Below, in pieces: positions 26,937 to 36,786 of a DNA stretch of 64,000 nucleotides; position 1 is the stretch's first letter, and every line of letters begins with the position of its first letter. Under the pieces are notes generated by a model. It searched no databases, was not told the DNA's origin, and saw only the letters and a program-made list of their open reading frames with translations. Both the position numbers and the translations under genes were made by a program. The stretch covers positions 434,001-498,000 of the forward strand of contig NZ_JAFLNC010000002.1 in NCBI RefSeq assembly GCF_017313765.1, given 5' to 3'. This DNA comes from Sneathiella sedimenti. GTDB taxonomy: Bacteria > Pseudomonadota > Alphaproteobacteria > Sneathiellales > Sneathiellaceae.

Positions 26937-27656
26937 ATGGAAAATGATGCTATTGTCGTCACCCAGATGGGCGGCGGTGCTCACGATTTATCAATGGTCG
27001 GCCTGTTTGTTCAGGCAGATATTGTTGTTCAGATAGTGATGATCGTTCTGGTACTGGCCTCCTTCTGGAGTTGGGCGATCATTATTGACAAGATCCTGCG
27101 GTTTCGCCGGATCACGGCCGATGCGGACGAATTCGAGAATGAATTCTGGTCCGGCGGCAATCTGGAGGATCTGCAGCGTCGCGTCGGGTCGAGCCCGGAC
27201 AATCCGCTGGCCATGCTGTTCGCTGCCGCCATGAAGGAATGGTCCCGCTCGACCGAGAAGGGGATTGGCAAGCATTCGCATACGGGTCTGCAGGCACGTA
27301 TCCATCAGGTCATGCGGGTAACCATTGACCGTGAAGTGGAGCGGCTTGAAAAGTATCTCGGATTTCTCGCGACAGTCGGCTCGACAGCAACATTCCTTGG
27401 CCTTTTCGGCACGGTATGGGGGATCATGAACAGCTTTCAGTCCATCGCCGCCACCAAGGACACCAGCCTTGCGGTCGTCGCCCCAGGTATCGCAGAGGCG
27501 TTGTTTGCGACCGCGCTCGGCCTTGTCGCTGCCATCCCGGCGGTTGTCGCCTATAACAAATTCTCTAATGACCTGCAGCGGATCATTACCCGTCTGGAAG
27601 GTTTCGCCGGCGAGTTTTCCGCCATCCTGTCCCGCCAGCTTGATTTGAGCGACTGA
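26937..27656 (+). CDS. tolQ: TolQ, ion-channel subunit of Tol-Pal
   Basis: A 239-residue inner-membrane protein with three transmembrane helices: about residues 20-45, then FLATVGSTATFLGLFGTVWGIM and VVAPGIAEALFATALGLVAAIPAVVAYN. The motif GLFGTVWGIM and LFATALGLVAAIPA are diagnostic of TolQ/ExbB. With TolR it uses the proton gradient to energise TolA and pull the outer membrane in during division. It starts directly on the ybgC stop. Confidence 0.95.
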   Translation: MENDAIVVTQMGGGAHDLSMVGLFVQADIVVQIVMIVLVLASFWSWAIIIDKILRFRRITADADEFENEFWSGGNLEDLQRRVGSSPDNPLAMLFAAAMKEWSRSTEKGIGKHSHTGLQARIHQVMRVTIDREVERLEKYLGFLATVGSTATFLGLFGTVWGIMNSFQSIAATKDTSLAVVAPGIAEALFATALGLVAAIPAVVAYNKFSNDLQRIITRLEGFAGEFSAILSRQLDLSD

Positions 27657-27658
27657 TC

Positions 27659-28129
27659 ATGGACGCCAACCATTATAAAGCCTTTACCGGCAAAGGCAGA
27701 CGCCGCCGCCATACCCAGATGTCGGAGATTAACGTCACACCGTTCGTCGACGTTATGCTGGTGCTGCTAATCGTCTTCATGGTGACCGCACCATTGCTGA
27801 CCGTTGGCGTGCCGCTGGAACTGCCCAACAGCAAGGCGGCGACCGTACAGGGCAATGACGAACCGCTGGTGATCAGCGTCGACGGGGAAGGGCGACTCTA
27901 TCTCGAGGATGTCGAGATTGAACTTGAAAACCTGGTACCCAAGCTCCGCGCTGTGACCGGCGCGAAGCAGGATCAGCGTATTTTCGTGCGCGGCGACACC
28001 AATGTGAATTATGGGCGCGTCCTTTCGGTGATGGGGGAAATTCATAACGCGGGCTTCAACCGTGTCGCGATGGTCTCCGCCGGTCCCGGCAAGGCGACAA
28101 CCGGCGCGAACAAAGACAGTAACCAGTAA
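27659..28129 (+). CDS. tolR: TolR, proton-coupling subunit of Tol-Pal
   Basis: A 156-residue protein with one transmembrane helix. SEINVTPFVDVMLVLLIVFMV carries the proton-binding Asp31, and the periplasmic domain with VNYGRVLSVMGEIHNAGFNRVAMVS is typical. The C-terminal tail (KATTGANKDSNQ) is polar. It lies 2 bp after tolQ and 15 bp before tolA. Confidence 0.94.
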   Translation: MDANHYKAFTGKGRRRRHTQMSEINVTPFVDVMLVLLIVFMVTAPLLTVGVPLELPNSKAATVQGNDEPLVISVDGEGRLYLEDVEIELENLVPKLRAVTGAKQDQRIFVRGDTNVNYGRVLSVMGEIHNAGFNRVAMVSAGPGKATTGANKDSNQ

Positions 28130-28144
28130 GGGGTCCTCCGACCG

Positions 28145-29089
28145 ATGAGAGTGCCTGCCCTAGCTTCGGCCGTACTGCATTTGCTGATCCTCGTGATCAT
28201 GTACACCGGCTTGCCGTTGTTCACGGACCCGAAGCTGTTTGAGCCGCCGGTTGTCATCAATGTGGAAATTGTCGATGTCGCGGAGATCACCAATTTGCCG
28301 AAACCCGCACCGGAGCCGGAAAAAGTCGAGAAGCCGGAACCTGAACCCAAGCCGGAACCGAAGCCCGAGCCCGCGCCCAAGCCCGAGCCAAAACCGGAAC
28401 CCGAGCCCGAGCCCGAGCCGGTGAAGAAGCCGGACCCGGAACCCGCGCCTGAACCCAAACCGGAGCCTGAACCCAAGCCCGAACCTGAACCTGAACCAAA
28501 ACCGGAACCCAAGCCGGAGCCAAAGGTAGAGCCGAAGCCGGTTCCCAAGCCACCGGTCTTGCCGAAACCGAAGTCCACGCCCAAACCAAAACCGGAACCC
28601 AAGCCCGAGCCGAAAAAGCCCGAGCCCAAAAAGCCGGCCTTTGACATGAACCAGATGAAGGCGTTGCTTGATAAAAAGAAGAAGGAGCAGGCCGCGAAAT
28701 CGCAGGAAACAGCCGACATAAAAAAGCCCAATTCTGCTGAAAAGGTGCCGAACTCGTCAAGCAAGGCAATGGACAGCTCCCTCCCACTGACTCTGAGCGA
28801 AGAGGACGCCCTAAGGCAGCAGGTCCAGAAATGCTGGAACGTGCCGACAGGGGCGGTAGACGCGGAAGAAATGGTTGTTTCTATTGAGATGCAGTTTAAT
28901 CAGGACGGGACATTGAACGGCTATCCGAAAATTGTAAACGAAGGTAGTTTCAAGAATGACTATGAAAGAGCGGCAGCGGAAAGTGCGCGGCGCGCTGTTC
29001 TTCAGTGTCAGCCCTATAAGCTGCCGGTGGCAAAATATGAACGCTGGCGCGAGGTCACGATGAACTTCAACCCGAAGGACATGTTCTAG
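28145..29089 (+). CDS. tolA: TolA with proline-rich, TonB-like linker
   Basis: A 314-residue inner-membrane protein: one N-terminal transmembrane helix (about 4-25), then a Pro-Glu/Pro-Lys repeat linker (about 52-165), a short helix around 166-190 with many Lys, and the globular TolA C-terminal domain (about 215-314; [12 protein letters not shown] and [14 protein letters not shown]). Cys230 and Cys288 could form a disulfide. The long helical domain II of E. coli TolA is replaced by EPKP-type repeats, as in TonB. It spans the periplasm and contacts Pal and TolB. tolB follows immediately. Confidence 0.93.
   Translation: MRVPALASAVLHLLILVIMYTGLPLFTDPKLFEPPVVINVEIVDVAEITNLPKPAPEPEKVEKPEPEPKPEPKPEPAPKPEPKPEPEPEPEPVKKPDPEPAPEPKPEPEPKPEPEPEPKPEPKPEPKVEPKPVPKPPVLPKPKSTPKPKPEPKPEPKKPEPKKPAFDMNQMKALLDKKKKEQAAKSQETADIKKPNSAEKVPNSSSKAMDSSLPLTLSEEDALRQQVQKCWNVPTGAVDAEEMVVSIEMQFNQDGTLNGYPKIVNEGSFKNDYERAAAESARRAVLQCQPYKLPVAKYERWREVTMNFNPKDMF
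28298..28639 (+). repeat. Low-complexity EPKP-coding repeat tract inside tolA
   Basis: About 340 bases coding for TolA residues 52-165 consist of imperfect 6- and 12-base units encoding Pro-Glu and Pro-Lys pairs (codons CCG/CCC, GAG/GAA, AAG/AAA). The repeats drive a spurious Gly/Ser-rich open frame on the opposite strand (28042-28764). The tract is prone to slippage in replication and to assembly collapse. Confidence 0.85.
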
Positions 29090-29104
29090 GTGATAGGAAG
29101 AATG

Positions 29105-30451
29105 ATGGTTGGTAGAGTACAGAAAATCTTTGCATTCATGACGGGCTTGATGCTGGTCATGTCGGTCATGAGCGCTGCTCGTGCAGAACTGGTTATTGAT
29201 ATCACGCAAGGCAATATCGAGCCGATGCCGATTGCAGTAACGGATTTCTATGCTGATAACGAGGCAACGGCGAAAATCGGCAAGCAGATGGCCGATGTCA
29301 TTCGCGCCGACCTCGAACGCTCCGGTCTGTTCACGCCCATTGATCCTCGCGCCTACCTACAACAACCGAAGGATCTGCAGGCGGTTCCGGTTTTCGCCAA
29401 CTGGCGCAAGATTGCTGCCCAGGCACTTTCAACGGGACTTGTTCAGGCTCTTGGTGACGGCCAGATCAATGTGCAATTCCGCCTTTGGGATGTCTTCGCG
29501 GAACAATATTTGACGGGTATCCAGTATACAACTCCGCCGTCAAACTGGCGTCTGACGGCGCATCTGATTGCCGATGAAATTTACAAACGCCTGACCGGGG
29601 AGGATGGATATTTCTCCACGCGCGTCGTTTATGTCTCGGAAAGCGGTCCGGCAGACCGGCGGGTCAAGCGCCTCGCGATCATGGATCAGGATGGGGAGAA
29701 CCACCAGTTCCTGACCAGCGGGAACGAGCTGGTGTTGACCCCCCGTTATTCGCCGACGCAGCAGGTGCTCACCTATCTGTCCTACTTCAACAGCAAGCCG
29801 CGGGTGTATCTCTACAACCTTGATACGGGGCAGCAGGAAATTCTCGGAGAGTTTCCGGGCATGACCTTCGCACCGCGCTTCTCGCCTTCGGGGAACCAGG
29901 TGGTGATGAGCATGGCACAGGATGGCAACTCTGAAATATATTTGATGGATTTGCGGACCCGCGAAATGAAGCGTCTGACCAATCATCCGGGGATCGATAC
30001 CGCGCCGTCCTTCTCGCCTGACGGCACGAAAATCACCTTTGAATCGGATCGCGGGGGACGCCAGCAGATCTATGTCATGGGCGCGGACGGGTCAGATGTG
30101 AAGCGGATCAGCTTCGGTAGTGGCAATTATGGCACACCGGTCTGGTCTCCGCGCGGCGACCTGATCGCCTTCACCAAGCTTACCGGCGGGCAGTTTTCCA
30201 TCGGCGTTATGCGCACTGATGGCTCGCAGGAACGGATTTTGACCGAAGGCTTTCATAATGAAGGGCCTACTTGGGCGCCTAACGGACGTGTTCTGATGTT
30301 TTTCCGCCAGATTCCGGGAAAAAATGATGGCACCGGTGATAAAGTTCGCTTGTGGTCAGTAGACCTTACAGGATATAACGAACGGGAGGTTATTACGCCT
30401 GGTGACGGGTCCGATCCGGCGTGGTCGCCACCGTATAACTTGAATAGGTGA
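29105..30451 (+). CDS. tolB: TolB, periplasmic Tol-Pal protein
   Basis: A 448-residue secreted beta-propeller protein. The N-terminus has a signal peptide cleaved near [10 protein letters not shown], then an N-terminal domain and repeated WD40-like PD40 blades ([39 protein letters not shown]). TolB binds Pal and is displaced by energised TolA. GTG 29090, ATG 29102 and ATG 29105 are all in frame; 29105 is preferred because AGGAAG ends four bases before it. The first start would begin directly after the tolA stop. Confidence 0.93.
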   Translation: MVGRVQKIFAFMTGLMLVMSVMSAARAELVIDITQGNIEPMPIAVTDFYADNEATAKIGKQMADVIRADLERSGLFTPIDPRAYLQQPKDLQAVPVFANWRKIAAQALSTGLVQALGDGQINVQFRLWDVFAEQYLTGIQYTTPPSNWRLTAHLIADEIYKRLTGEDGYFSTRVVYVSESGPADRRVKRLAIMDQDGENHQFLTSGNELVLTPRYSPTQQVLTYLSYFNSKPRVYLYNLDTGQQEILGEFPGMTFAPRFSPSGNQVVMSMAQDGNSEIYLMDLRTREMKRLTNHPGIDTAPSFSPDGTKITFESDRGGRQQIYVMGADGSDVKRISFGSGNYGTPVWSPRGDLIAFTKLTGGQFSIGVMRTDGSQERILTEGFHNEGPTWAPNGRVLMFFRQIPGKNDGTGDKVRLWSVDLTGYNEREVITPGDGSDPAWSPPYNLNR

Positions 30452-30588
30452 CATCAAACCACTATAGTTTGCGAGATTACAATTTTAGGGGGACCATCTT
30501 TACACGTTTCTCATAGATACATTTCGTATCCATGCTTGACGCGAGATACCCAAAGTTCAGAGATTTCCAGAGGATGGGAGTTAAGTAA

Positions 30589-31128
30589 ATGCGGCTCAAT
30601 CTAGGCCTTAAAACCTTAAGTATTTTCACAGCGTTGCTGCTGGTTGCAGCTTGTGAAACGGCACCTACGGAAACCGGTGACAGCTCAGGTGGGGGCGCGA
30701 CTACCCAGACGAGCGGAACCTCCGGTTCCTCAACCACCGTTGTTTCGGGAACAACGACGACTACGGTTAAACCCGGCAGCCAGGAAGACCTGGTTCTTAA
30801 TGTCGGCGACCGCGTCTTCTTCGGGTTCGATAAGTACGACCTGTCAAACGAAGCGCAGGCCACGTTGCAGCGGCAGGCTGCCTGGTTGAAGGCGAACCCA
30901 ACGGTTACGCTTGTAATCGAAGGCAACACCGACGAACGCGGTACACGTGAATACAACCTTGCCCTCGGCGAACGTCGGGCGACAGCGGTAAAGAATTACC
31001 TGGTAACTCTGGGTATTTCGGCTGACCGTCTGTCCACGATTTCCTATGGTAAGGAACGCCCGGTTGCTCTCGGCCATAACGAGGCTGCCTGGGCTCAGAA
31101 CAGACGTTCGGTTTCGGTTGTAAATTAA
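30589..31128 (+). CDS. pal: Pal, peptidoglycan-associated lipoprotein
   Basis: A 179-residue lipoprotein with lipobox LVAAC (Cys22), a Ser/Thr/Gly linker and an OmpA-like peptidoglycan-binding domain (VFFGFDKYDL, EGNTDERGTREYNLALGERRA, ISYGKERP). It anchors the outer membrane to the wall and is the target of TolA and TolB. A 137-bp gap separates it from tolB, with TTGACG near 30536 as a possible promoter element, so pal may also be transcribed on its own. A strong terminator follows. Confidence 0.96.
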   Translation: MRLNLGLKTLSIFTALLLVAACETAPTETGDSSGGGATTQTSGTSGSSTTVVSGTTTTTVKPGSQEDLVLNVGDRVFFGFDKYDLSNEAQATLQRQAAWLKANPTVTLVIEGNTDERGTREYNLALGERRATAVKNYLVTLGISADRLSTISYGKERPVALGHNEAAWAQNRRSVSVVN

Positions 31129-31145
31129 TCGCGACCAACATTTCG

Positions 31146-31196
31146 ACGCCCGTTGCCGTGCTAACATGTTTAGTGACGGGAACGGGCGTTTTTTTT
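31146..31196 (+). terminator. Strong intrinsic terminator after pal
   Basis: ACGCCCGTT (31146-31154) pairs with AACGGGCGT (31081+100 bases, 31181-31189), with an inner CCGT/ACGG stem, followed by eight T residues. It lies 18 bp after the pal stop and splits the tol-pal block from cpoB. Confidence 0.9.
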
Positions 31197-31317
31197 GAAT
31201 ATTGCAGTTCGCCCCGATACGGAGCGGTCGGACATTGACCATAAAATTGCCAATATTTCGAACAAGTTTGGTTTCTATGAGAAAAGACCCCACGGATCGA
31301 GGAAAGGGCGCGCCGCG

Positions 31318-32430
31318 ATGATTTGGACTGTATCAAAGACCGGGACTGGAAAGTCAGAGCTTTCTGGAAATGGGAAAATTTTGATTTCCTGCCTGATTTT
31401 GGCGATGGCAACGTTCCTTTTACCGGCTTTGGCGCAGGCCCAGAGCAGCGGCGAGATCCGCGCCCTGGTCGATCGGATCAATCGGCTGGAGCAAGATATC
31501 ACCGACATGCAACGCTCGGTCTACAGCGGCGGCGCCCCGGCGCCCCGGCCTGCCGCCCCAACCAGTTCCACACTTCCCGCGACAACTGGTGGCAGCGTCA
31601 GCCAGGACGGGCTTGCACTCCTGTTACAGCGTATCAGCGCCCTTGAAGATGAGCAACGCCGTTTGACCGGCGCGCAGGAAGAAGCCAGCTTCAAGATCAA
31701 TCAGATGACGACGCGGCTTGATAAGCTGGTGAAAGATGTCGATTTTCGCCTGACCGATATTGAACGCCGTCTTGGTGGCTCCGGTGCCGCGACCGGTGGC
31801 CTTGGGGCGAACGCTACTTCGGGCGCAACCGGGTCTCCCGCTCCGCTAGCCGGGGCAGGAACGTCTGCCTCGGGAACGAGTGGAAACACGGCGACCGGAC
31901 CTGTCGTCGTTGGCGGGGAAAGCCTGTCCGAAGGCAGCAAGGTTCTTGGGACGCTCCCGGCAAACAGCAACACCACGGCCGGGACTTCGGCCGCAGCGGG
32001 TACGGCTGTTGCCGCCACTACGACCGGCGGCGGTTTGCCAGCGGGTTCCGCGTCCGATCAGTATAACTATGCCATTTCCCTAATTCGGGAAGATCGCTAT
32101 GACGATGCCGAGGCGGCCTTTACCGAGTTTCTCAAGCTTCACAAGGACAGTGATCTCGCCGGGAACGCACAATACTGGCTGGGCGAAACCTTCTATGTTC
32201 GCGGCGATTTCCCAAATGCCGCCTCGGCTTTTTTTGAGGGCTACCAGAACTATCCTGACAGCACCAAGGCGGCGGACAACCTTTTGAAGCTTGCCATGAC
32301 CCTTGGTCGGATGGACCAGAAGGAGGAGGCCTGCGCCACCTTTGCCCAGATGAACAAGCAGTTCAATCAGATACCTGCCAGATTGCGGCAGACTGCGGAT
32401 CGCGAAAAGCAGAAATTCGGCTGCAAATGA
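31318..32430 (+). CDS. cpoB: CpoB/YbgF, Tol-Pal system coordinator
   Basis: A 370-residue periplasmic protein. An N-terminal signal-like segment (LISCLILAMATFLLPALAQAQ) is followed by a coiled-coil trimerisation region (IRALVDRINRLEQDITDMQ, then FKINQMTTRLDKLVKDVDFR), a long Gly/Ala/Ser/Thr linker and C-terminal tetratricopeptide repeats (YNYAISLIREDRYDDAEAAFTEFL, AQYWLGETFYVRGDF). The frame is open to 31195 inside the pal terminator, so ATG 31318 is preferred, though its ribosome site is weak and a start nearer the signal helix is possible. It coordinates outer-membrane constriction with wall synthesis. Confidence 0.88.
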   Translation: MIWTVSKTGTGKSELSGNGKILISCLILAMATFLLPALAQAQSSGEIRALVDRINRLEQDITDMQRSVYSGGAPAPRPAAPTSSTLPATTGGSVSQDGLALLLQRISALEDEQRRLTGAQEEASFKINQMTTRLDKLVKDVDFRLTDIERRLGGSGAATGGLGANATSGATGSPAPLAGAGTSASGTSGNTATGPVVVGGESLSEGSKVLGTLPANSNTTAGTSAAAGTAVAATTTGGGLPAGSASDQYNYAISLIREDRYDDAEAAFTEFLKLHKDSDLAGNAQYWLGETFYVRGDFPNAASAFFEGYQNYPDSTKAADNLLKLAMTLGRMDQKEEACATFAQMNKQFNQIPARLRQTADREKQKFGCK

Positions 32431-32439
32431 TGCGCCGCC

Positions 32440-33780
32440 GTGCCTGATCCGCTGACTGTTTCCCGGCTCCCCGACTATTTTAGTGAAACCATGCAGGCGC
32501 TGCTGCCAGAGGGCCCGCCGGGCCGGTTGGCATTGGCGGTTTCCGGCGGATCGGACAGCATGGCGCTGGCGCTGCTGACCAAAGACTGGGCGGAGCGGAA
32601 CGGGATCGCTCTGACCGCTCTGTCAGTCAACCACGGTCTGCGGGCATCGGCCGCCGATGAAGCAAAACAAGTCAAGCAATGGCTCGAGGGGCGAGGCCTG
32701 CCGACGCACATTCTTGACTGGGCGGGGCCTCACCCCAAAACTGGCATTCAGGAGGCCGCCCGAAATGCCCGCTATCACCTGATGGAGGAAGCCTGCGAAG
32801 AGGCAGGGATCGGGGACCTATTGCTCGGCCATCAACTGGAAGATCAGCTTGAAACATTATTGATGCGACTTTCGAAGGGAAGCGGACTGGACGGCCTTGC
32901 CGCCATGCAGGGCGTCGGGGATCTGGGGCGACTTCGGTTGCTTCGGCCGCTGCTCTCGGTTCGCCGGCAGTTATTGCGTGACTATCTTCAGGCGAAGGAT
33001 CAGGTCTGGATAGACGATCCGAGCAACGAAAACCCCCTCTATACCCGCACCCGCGTAGGCGCGGTGCTGACCGAGATGCAGCAATTGCCCGGAAGCAGCA
33101 TGGAGGCGATTGCCCTTTCCCTTGCCCGGTTGCAGCGCGCGTCCAATGGTCTTGATGACCTAGCACAACAAAAAATTCAGTCGCTTTGCGAGGTCAGCCT
33201 GTTTGGTTTTATCAGGATGCGTGAAGATGCGCTTGATGACTGCCCGGACGAACTTGCGCTCCGTATTCTGTCTGCGGCCCTGCGCGGCGCTGGTGGCGGA
33301 CAACGGATCAAGATGACCGCGCTGGAGCAGATTCTTCAGCGGCTTTTCAGGGAGCGGACGGGGAAAAGTGCCACGCTTTCCGGCGCACAAATTCAGAAAT
33401 CCGGGAAAAGCTGGTTGTTCTGCCGGGAGCCGGGGCGAGCGGGTCTTCCGATGCTTGCGCTTGCGCCAGTACAGCGGGAATGGATTTGGGATAACCGCTT
33501 TGTTGTGATCGATACAATGCCCGAAACGACCTTGCCTGGCGGATTGTCCGTTGGCGCGCTTGGTGTGGAAGGGGGACGGCAGCTGCGGAAATATGCTGAT
33601 TCCGAGATCATTTCGGCGCTCCCCGCCAAAGTTCGCCATTGCCTGCCAGCGATCTGGTCTGATGGGAAAATAGTCGCGGCCCCCCTTTTATTGACCGGTG
33701 AATCTGCGGATTTCAGCCTTAATCGGCGATTTGCTATGGAATTTCGGGCATTTTACTGGATGAAAGAGTCGAATTTGTGA
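32440..33780 (+). CDS. tilS: tRNA(Ile)-lysidine synthetase
   Basis: A 446-residue PP-loop ATPase with the ATP motif SGGSDSMAL (about residues 33-41), GHQLEDQLETLLMRL and RVGAVLTEM. It attaches lysine to C34 of the CAU-anticodon isoleucine tRNA, so that it reads AUA rather than AUG, and is essential. GTG 32440 is the start, 9 bp after the cpoB stop. The cpoB-tilS-ftsH order is conserved in many proteobacteria. Confidence 0.93.
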   Translation: MPDPLTVSRLPDYFSETMQALLPEGPPGRLALAVSGGSDSMALALLTKDWAERNGIALTALSVNHGLRASAADEAKQVKQWLEGRGLPTHILDWAGPHPKTGIQEAARNARYHLMEEACEEAGIGDLLLGHQLEDQLETLLMRLSKGSGLDGLAAMQGVGDLGRLRLLRPLLSVRRQLLRDYLQAKDQVWIDDPSNENPLYTRTRVGAVLTEMQQLPGSSMEAIALSLARLQRASNGLDDLAQQKIQSLCEVSLFGFIRMREDALDDCPDELALRILSAALRGAGGGQRIKMTALEQILQRLFRERTGKSATLSGAQIQKSGKSWLFCREPGRAGLPMLALAPVQREWIWDNRFVVIDTMPETTLPGGLSVGALGVEGGRQLRKYADSEIISALPAKVRHCLPAIWSDGKIVAAPLLLTGESADFSLNRRFAMEFRAFYWMKESNL

Positions 33781-33916
33781 TAATTATCGGCGATTGACTA
33801 AATGCCCTATTGGAACTTGATGTTAACAGATTATATCTAGAACTAATCCAAAGTAGCGGTTGCATCTTCAGACGGACGGATCGGACGCATGTCCGAAATG
33901 GGAAGGAAATTATTTC

Positions 33917-35842
33917 GTGAATCTTTTTGGCAAAAACATAGTGCTCTGGGTAATTATTGCATTACTCGTTGTGGCGCTTTTCAATATTTTCAATGATCCT
34001 TCCCCGCGCAATGCCGGACTGTCGATGCCTTATTCGACATTTCTCGATGAAGTTGAAAACGGTCGGGTGAAAAATGTCACCATTCAGGGCCCGAATATCA
34101 AGGGCGTTACGGATGATGGCCGCGCCTTCACCACATATGCGCCCGAAGACAGCACGCTGGTCAACAAGCTGAGTGAACATGGTGTTGTCATCAATGCCGC
34201 TCCGCAGGAAGAGGGCAGCATGCTGATGGCAACGCTGCTTTCCTGGTTCCCAATGCTGCTTCTGATCGGTGTCTGGATCTTCTTTATGCGCCAGATGCAA
34301 GGCGGTGGCGGCAAGGCCATGGGATTCGGCAAGTCAAAAGCCAAGCTCCTGACCGAGAAGCACGGCCGCGTCACCTTTGAAGACGTTGCCGGAATCGAGG
34401 AAGCAAAGGACGAGCTAGAAGAGGTCGTTGACTTCCTCAAAAGCCCGCAGAAATATCAGCGTCTGGGGGGCAAGATCCCGAAAGGTGTTCTGCTGATCGG
34501 CCCTCCGGGTACAGGTAAGACGCTGCTGGCCCGCTCCGTGGCCGGTGAGGCGAACGTTCCTTTCTTCACCATTTCAGGTTCCGATTTCGTTGAAATGTTC
34601 GTTGGCGTCGGCGCAAGCCGTGTCCGCGATATGTTTGAACAGGGCAAGAAGAACGCCCCCTGCATCATCTTCATTGACGAAATCGATGCGGTTGGCCGTC
34701 ATCGCGGCGCCGGACTTGGCGGCGGTAATGACGAGCGGGAACAGACCCTCAACCAGATGCTCGTGGAGATGGATGGTTTCGAGACCAACGAAGGCGTGAT
34801 CCTGCTGGCGGCCACCAACCGTCCGGACGTGCTTGATCCGGCACTTCTGCGTCCCGGTCGTTTCGACCGTCAGGTCGTGGTGCCGAACCCGGATATCGTC
34901 GGACGTGAGAAAATCCTGAAGGTGCATATGCGTAAAGTTCCGCTCGCGCAGGACGTAGACGCCCGCACCATCGCCCGTGGCACACCCGGTTTCTCCGGCG
35001 CGGACCTTGCCAACCTTGTGAACGAGGCGGCACTTCTCGCCGCGCGTAAGTCTCGCCGGTTGGTCACCCAGCAGGAGTTTGAGGAAGCGAAAGACAAGGT
35101 CATGATGGGGACCGAGCGCCGGTCCATGGTGATGTCTGAGGACGAGAAGAAACTCACCGCCTATCATGAAGGTGGCCATGCGCTTGTCGGCATGCATATG
35201 AAGGCATCCGACCCGGTGCATAAGGCGACGATTATTCCGCGTGGACGCGCCCTCGGCATGGTCATGCGCCTGCCCGAAAAGGACAGCTATTCCCTGCGCC
35301 GTGATCAATGCCTCGCGCATCTTGCCGTCGCTATGGGTGGCCGTGTCGCCGAGGAGATGATCTTCGGTCATGATGCGGTGACAACCGGTGCGTCGGGCGA
35401 TATCAAGATGGCAACCGACATGGCTCGCAAGATGGTTACTGAATGGGGCCTCTCTGACAAGCTCGGGCCGCTGCTTTACGGCGCAAACCAGGAAGAAGTC
35501 TTCCTTGGTCATTCCGTTTCACAGCAGAAAAACATGTCGGATTCGACCGCGCAGCTAATTGATCAGGAAGTGCGCCGTTTCGTCGAGGAAGGCGAGGCAA
35601 CAGCCCGCAAAATCCTAAACGAGCATGTAGATCAATTGCACCGGATTGCGAAGGGCCTGCTTGAATATGAAACGCTCAGCGGCGACGAGATCAAGATTCT
35701 GATGGATGGCGGTGATATTAACCGTCCGGATGATGTTGATGCGCCTGTCGACAAGGGACCGAGTTCTACCGTACCAGAGGCCGACGGTCACAAGAAACCC
35801 GGTGGACCGGGTCTGGAGCCGGAACCTCAACCCGGCTCCTGA
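33917..35842 (+). CDS. ftsH: ATP-dependent zinc metalloprotease FtsH
   Basis: A 641-residue inner-membrane AAA+ protease. Two transmembrane helices flank a periplasmic domain (helix 1 about 7-25, helix 2 about 99-120). The AAA module has Walker A GPPGTGKT, Walker [12 protein letters not shown] and the second region of homology [19 protein letters not shown]. The zinc site is HEGGH where most family members have HEAGH. GTG 33917 is chosen over an ORF start at 33860 because GGAAGGAAAT precedes it and the first helix then begins normally. It degrades membrane proteins and RpoH in E. coli; rpoH is also in this window. Confidence 0.96.
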   Translation: MNLFGKNIVLWVIIALLVVALFNIFNDPSPRNAGLSMPYSTFLDEVENGRVKNVTIQGPNIKGVTDDGRAFTTYAPEDSTLVNKLSEHGVVINAAPQEEGSMLMATLLSWFPMLLLIGVWIFFMRQMQGGGGKAMGFGKSKAKLLTEKHGRVTFEDVAGIEEAKDELEEVVDFLKSPQKYQRLGGKIPKGVLLIGPPGTGKTLLARSVAGEANVPFFTISGSDFVEMFVGVGASRVRDMFEQGKKNAPCIIFIDEIDAVGRHRGAGLGGGNDEREQTLNQMLVEMDGFETNEGVILLAATNRPDVLDPALLRPGRFDRQVVVPNPDIVGREKILKVHMRKVPLAQDVDARTIARGTPGFSGADLANLVNEAALLAARKSRRLVTQQEFEEAKDKVMMGTERRSMVMSEDEKKLTAYHEGGHALVGMHMKASDPVHKATIIPRGRALGMVMRLPEKDSYSLRRDQCLAHLAVAMGGRVAEEMIFGHDAVTTGASGDIKMATDMARKMVTEWGLSDKLGPLLYGANQEEVFLGHSVSQQKNMSDSTAQLIDQEVRRFVEEGEATARKILNEHVDQLHRIAKGLLEYETLSGDEIKILMDGGDINRPDDVDAPVDKGPSSTVPEADGHKKPGGPGLEPEPQPGS

Positions 35843-35852
35843 GGACGGTTTC

Positions 35853-36728
35853 ATGAGCGAGACGATCAAGGGCTCCGCTTCATTGCGGGGCCTTTCTTCT
35901 ATGACAGGGGGCAGGATGTCAAACTGGGTGCGCCCCAGCATAATGGGGATTGTGAATGTCACGCCGGACAGTTTTTCTGACGGCGGGCGACATGACAATA
36001 CCAACACGGCGATTGCTCATGCCCGGCAGCTCGCGGCGGACGGGGCGGATATCCTCGATATCGGGGGGGAAAGCACCCGCCCGGGCGCGGACGCCATCAG
36101 TGTGGAAGAGGAATGCGCGCGCGTCGTTCCAGTGATTGAAGGCTGCCGTGATCTTGGCGTGACGATCTCCATTGATAGCCGGAAAAAGGCGGTGATGGCG
36201 GCGGCGGTAGCGGCCGGGGCGACCCTGATCAATGATGTCAGCGCCCTTGAATATGATCCTGCCAGTCTCGACTTCGTGGCCGAAAGCGGGCTGCCCGTCT
36301 GCCTGATGCATAGCCTCGCGGACCCGAAGGTCATGCAGGAAAATCCCGTCTATGAAAATGTGGTCACCGATGTGATGGCTTACCTGCGCGGGCGGATCGA
36401 CCTGTGTGAGGCGGCGGGGATATCACGCGACAGGATTATCGTCGATCCGGGTATCGGCTTTGGCAAGACCGTGGCGCATAATCTGGCGCTTATCAGGGGC
36501 CTTCCGGAGTTTCAGTCGTTTGGCTGTGATATTCTGCTCGGCGCCTCCCGGAAAGCCTTTATCGGCCAGGTTACCCACGAGCCGGAGGCGTCGAAACGTG
36601 TTGTGGGATCGGTTGCCGTGGCGCTTCACGGGGCCCGCTCTGGCGCCCGGATTCTGCGCGTTCATGACGTTAAGGAAACCCGCCAGGCCCTTGAAATGTG
36701 GCAGGCAATTGAAGCCGCCTCTTTTTAG
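35853..36728 (+). CDS. folP: Dihydropteroate synthase
   Basis: A 291-residue TIM-barrel enzyme that joins p-aminobenzoate to dihydropterin diphosphate in folate synthesis and is the sulfonamide target. Motifs in order: IMGIVNVTPDSFSDGG, DIGGESTRPGA, ISIDSRK, LINDVSAL, IIVDPGIGFGKT and LLGASRKAFIG. ATG 35853, preceded by GAGGA, is preferred over the upstream open frame that runs through ftsH. It begins 10 bp after the ftsH stop. Confidence 0.95.
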   Translation: MSETIKGSASLRGLSSMTGGRMSNWVRPSIMGIVNVTPDSFSDGGRHDNTNTAIAHARQLAADGADILDIGGESTRPGADAISVEEECARVVPVIEGCRDLGVTISIDSRKKAVMAAAVAAGATLINDVSALEYDPASLDFVAESGLPVCLMHSLADPKVMQENPVYENVVTDVMAYLRGRIDLCEAAGISRDRIIVDPGIGFGKTVAHNLALIRGLPEFQSFGCDILLGASRKAFIGQVTHEPEASKRVVGSVAVALHGARSGARILRVHDVKETRQALEMWQAIEAASF

Positions 36729-36786
36729 ACATGTTTTAAGGGTTTTCTGTTAGGGTGTTGTCAAATTTTTAGGCAGAGACAGAGCT

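Noticed and set aside
28298-28639. Repeat tract looking like a CRISPR or satellite
   Set aside because: Units are 6-12 bases, in frame, with no spacers; it is a coding repeat in tolA.
28042-28764. Minus-strand 240-residue Gly/Ser-rich open frame
   Set aside because: It is the mirror of the EPKP repeats in tolA on the other strand. It has no family resemblance and no ribosome site.
33781-33916. Heat-shock promoter for ftsH
   Set aside because: A CTTG sequence near 33816 is not followed by a fitting -10 at the right distance, so no promoter is claimed.
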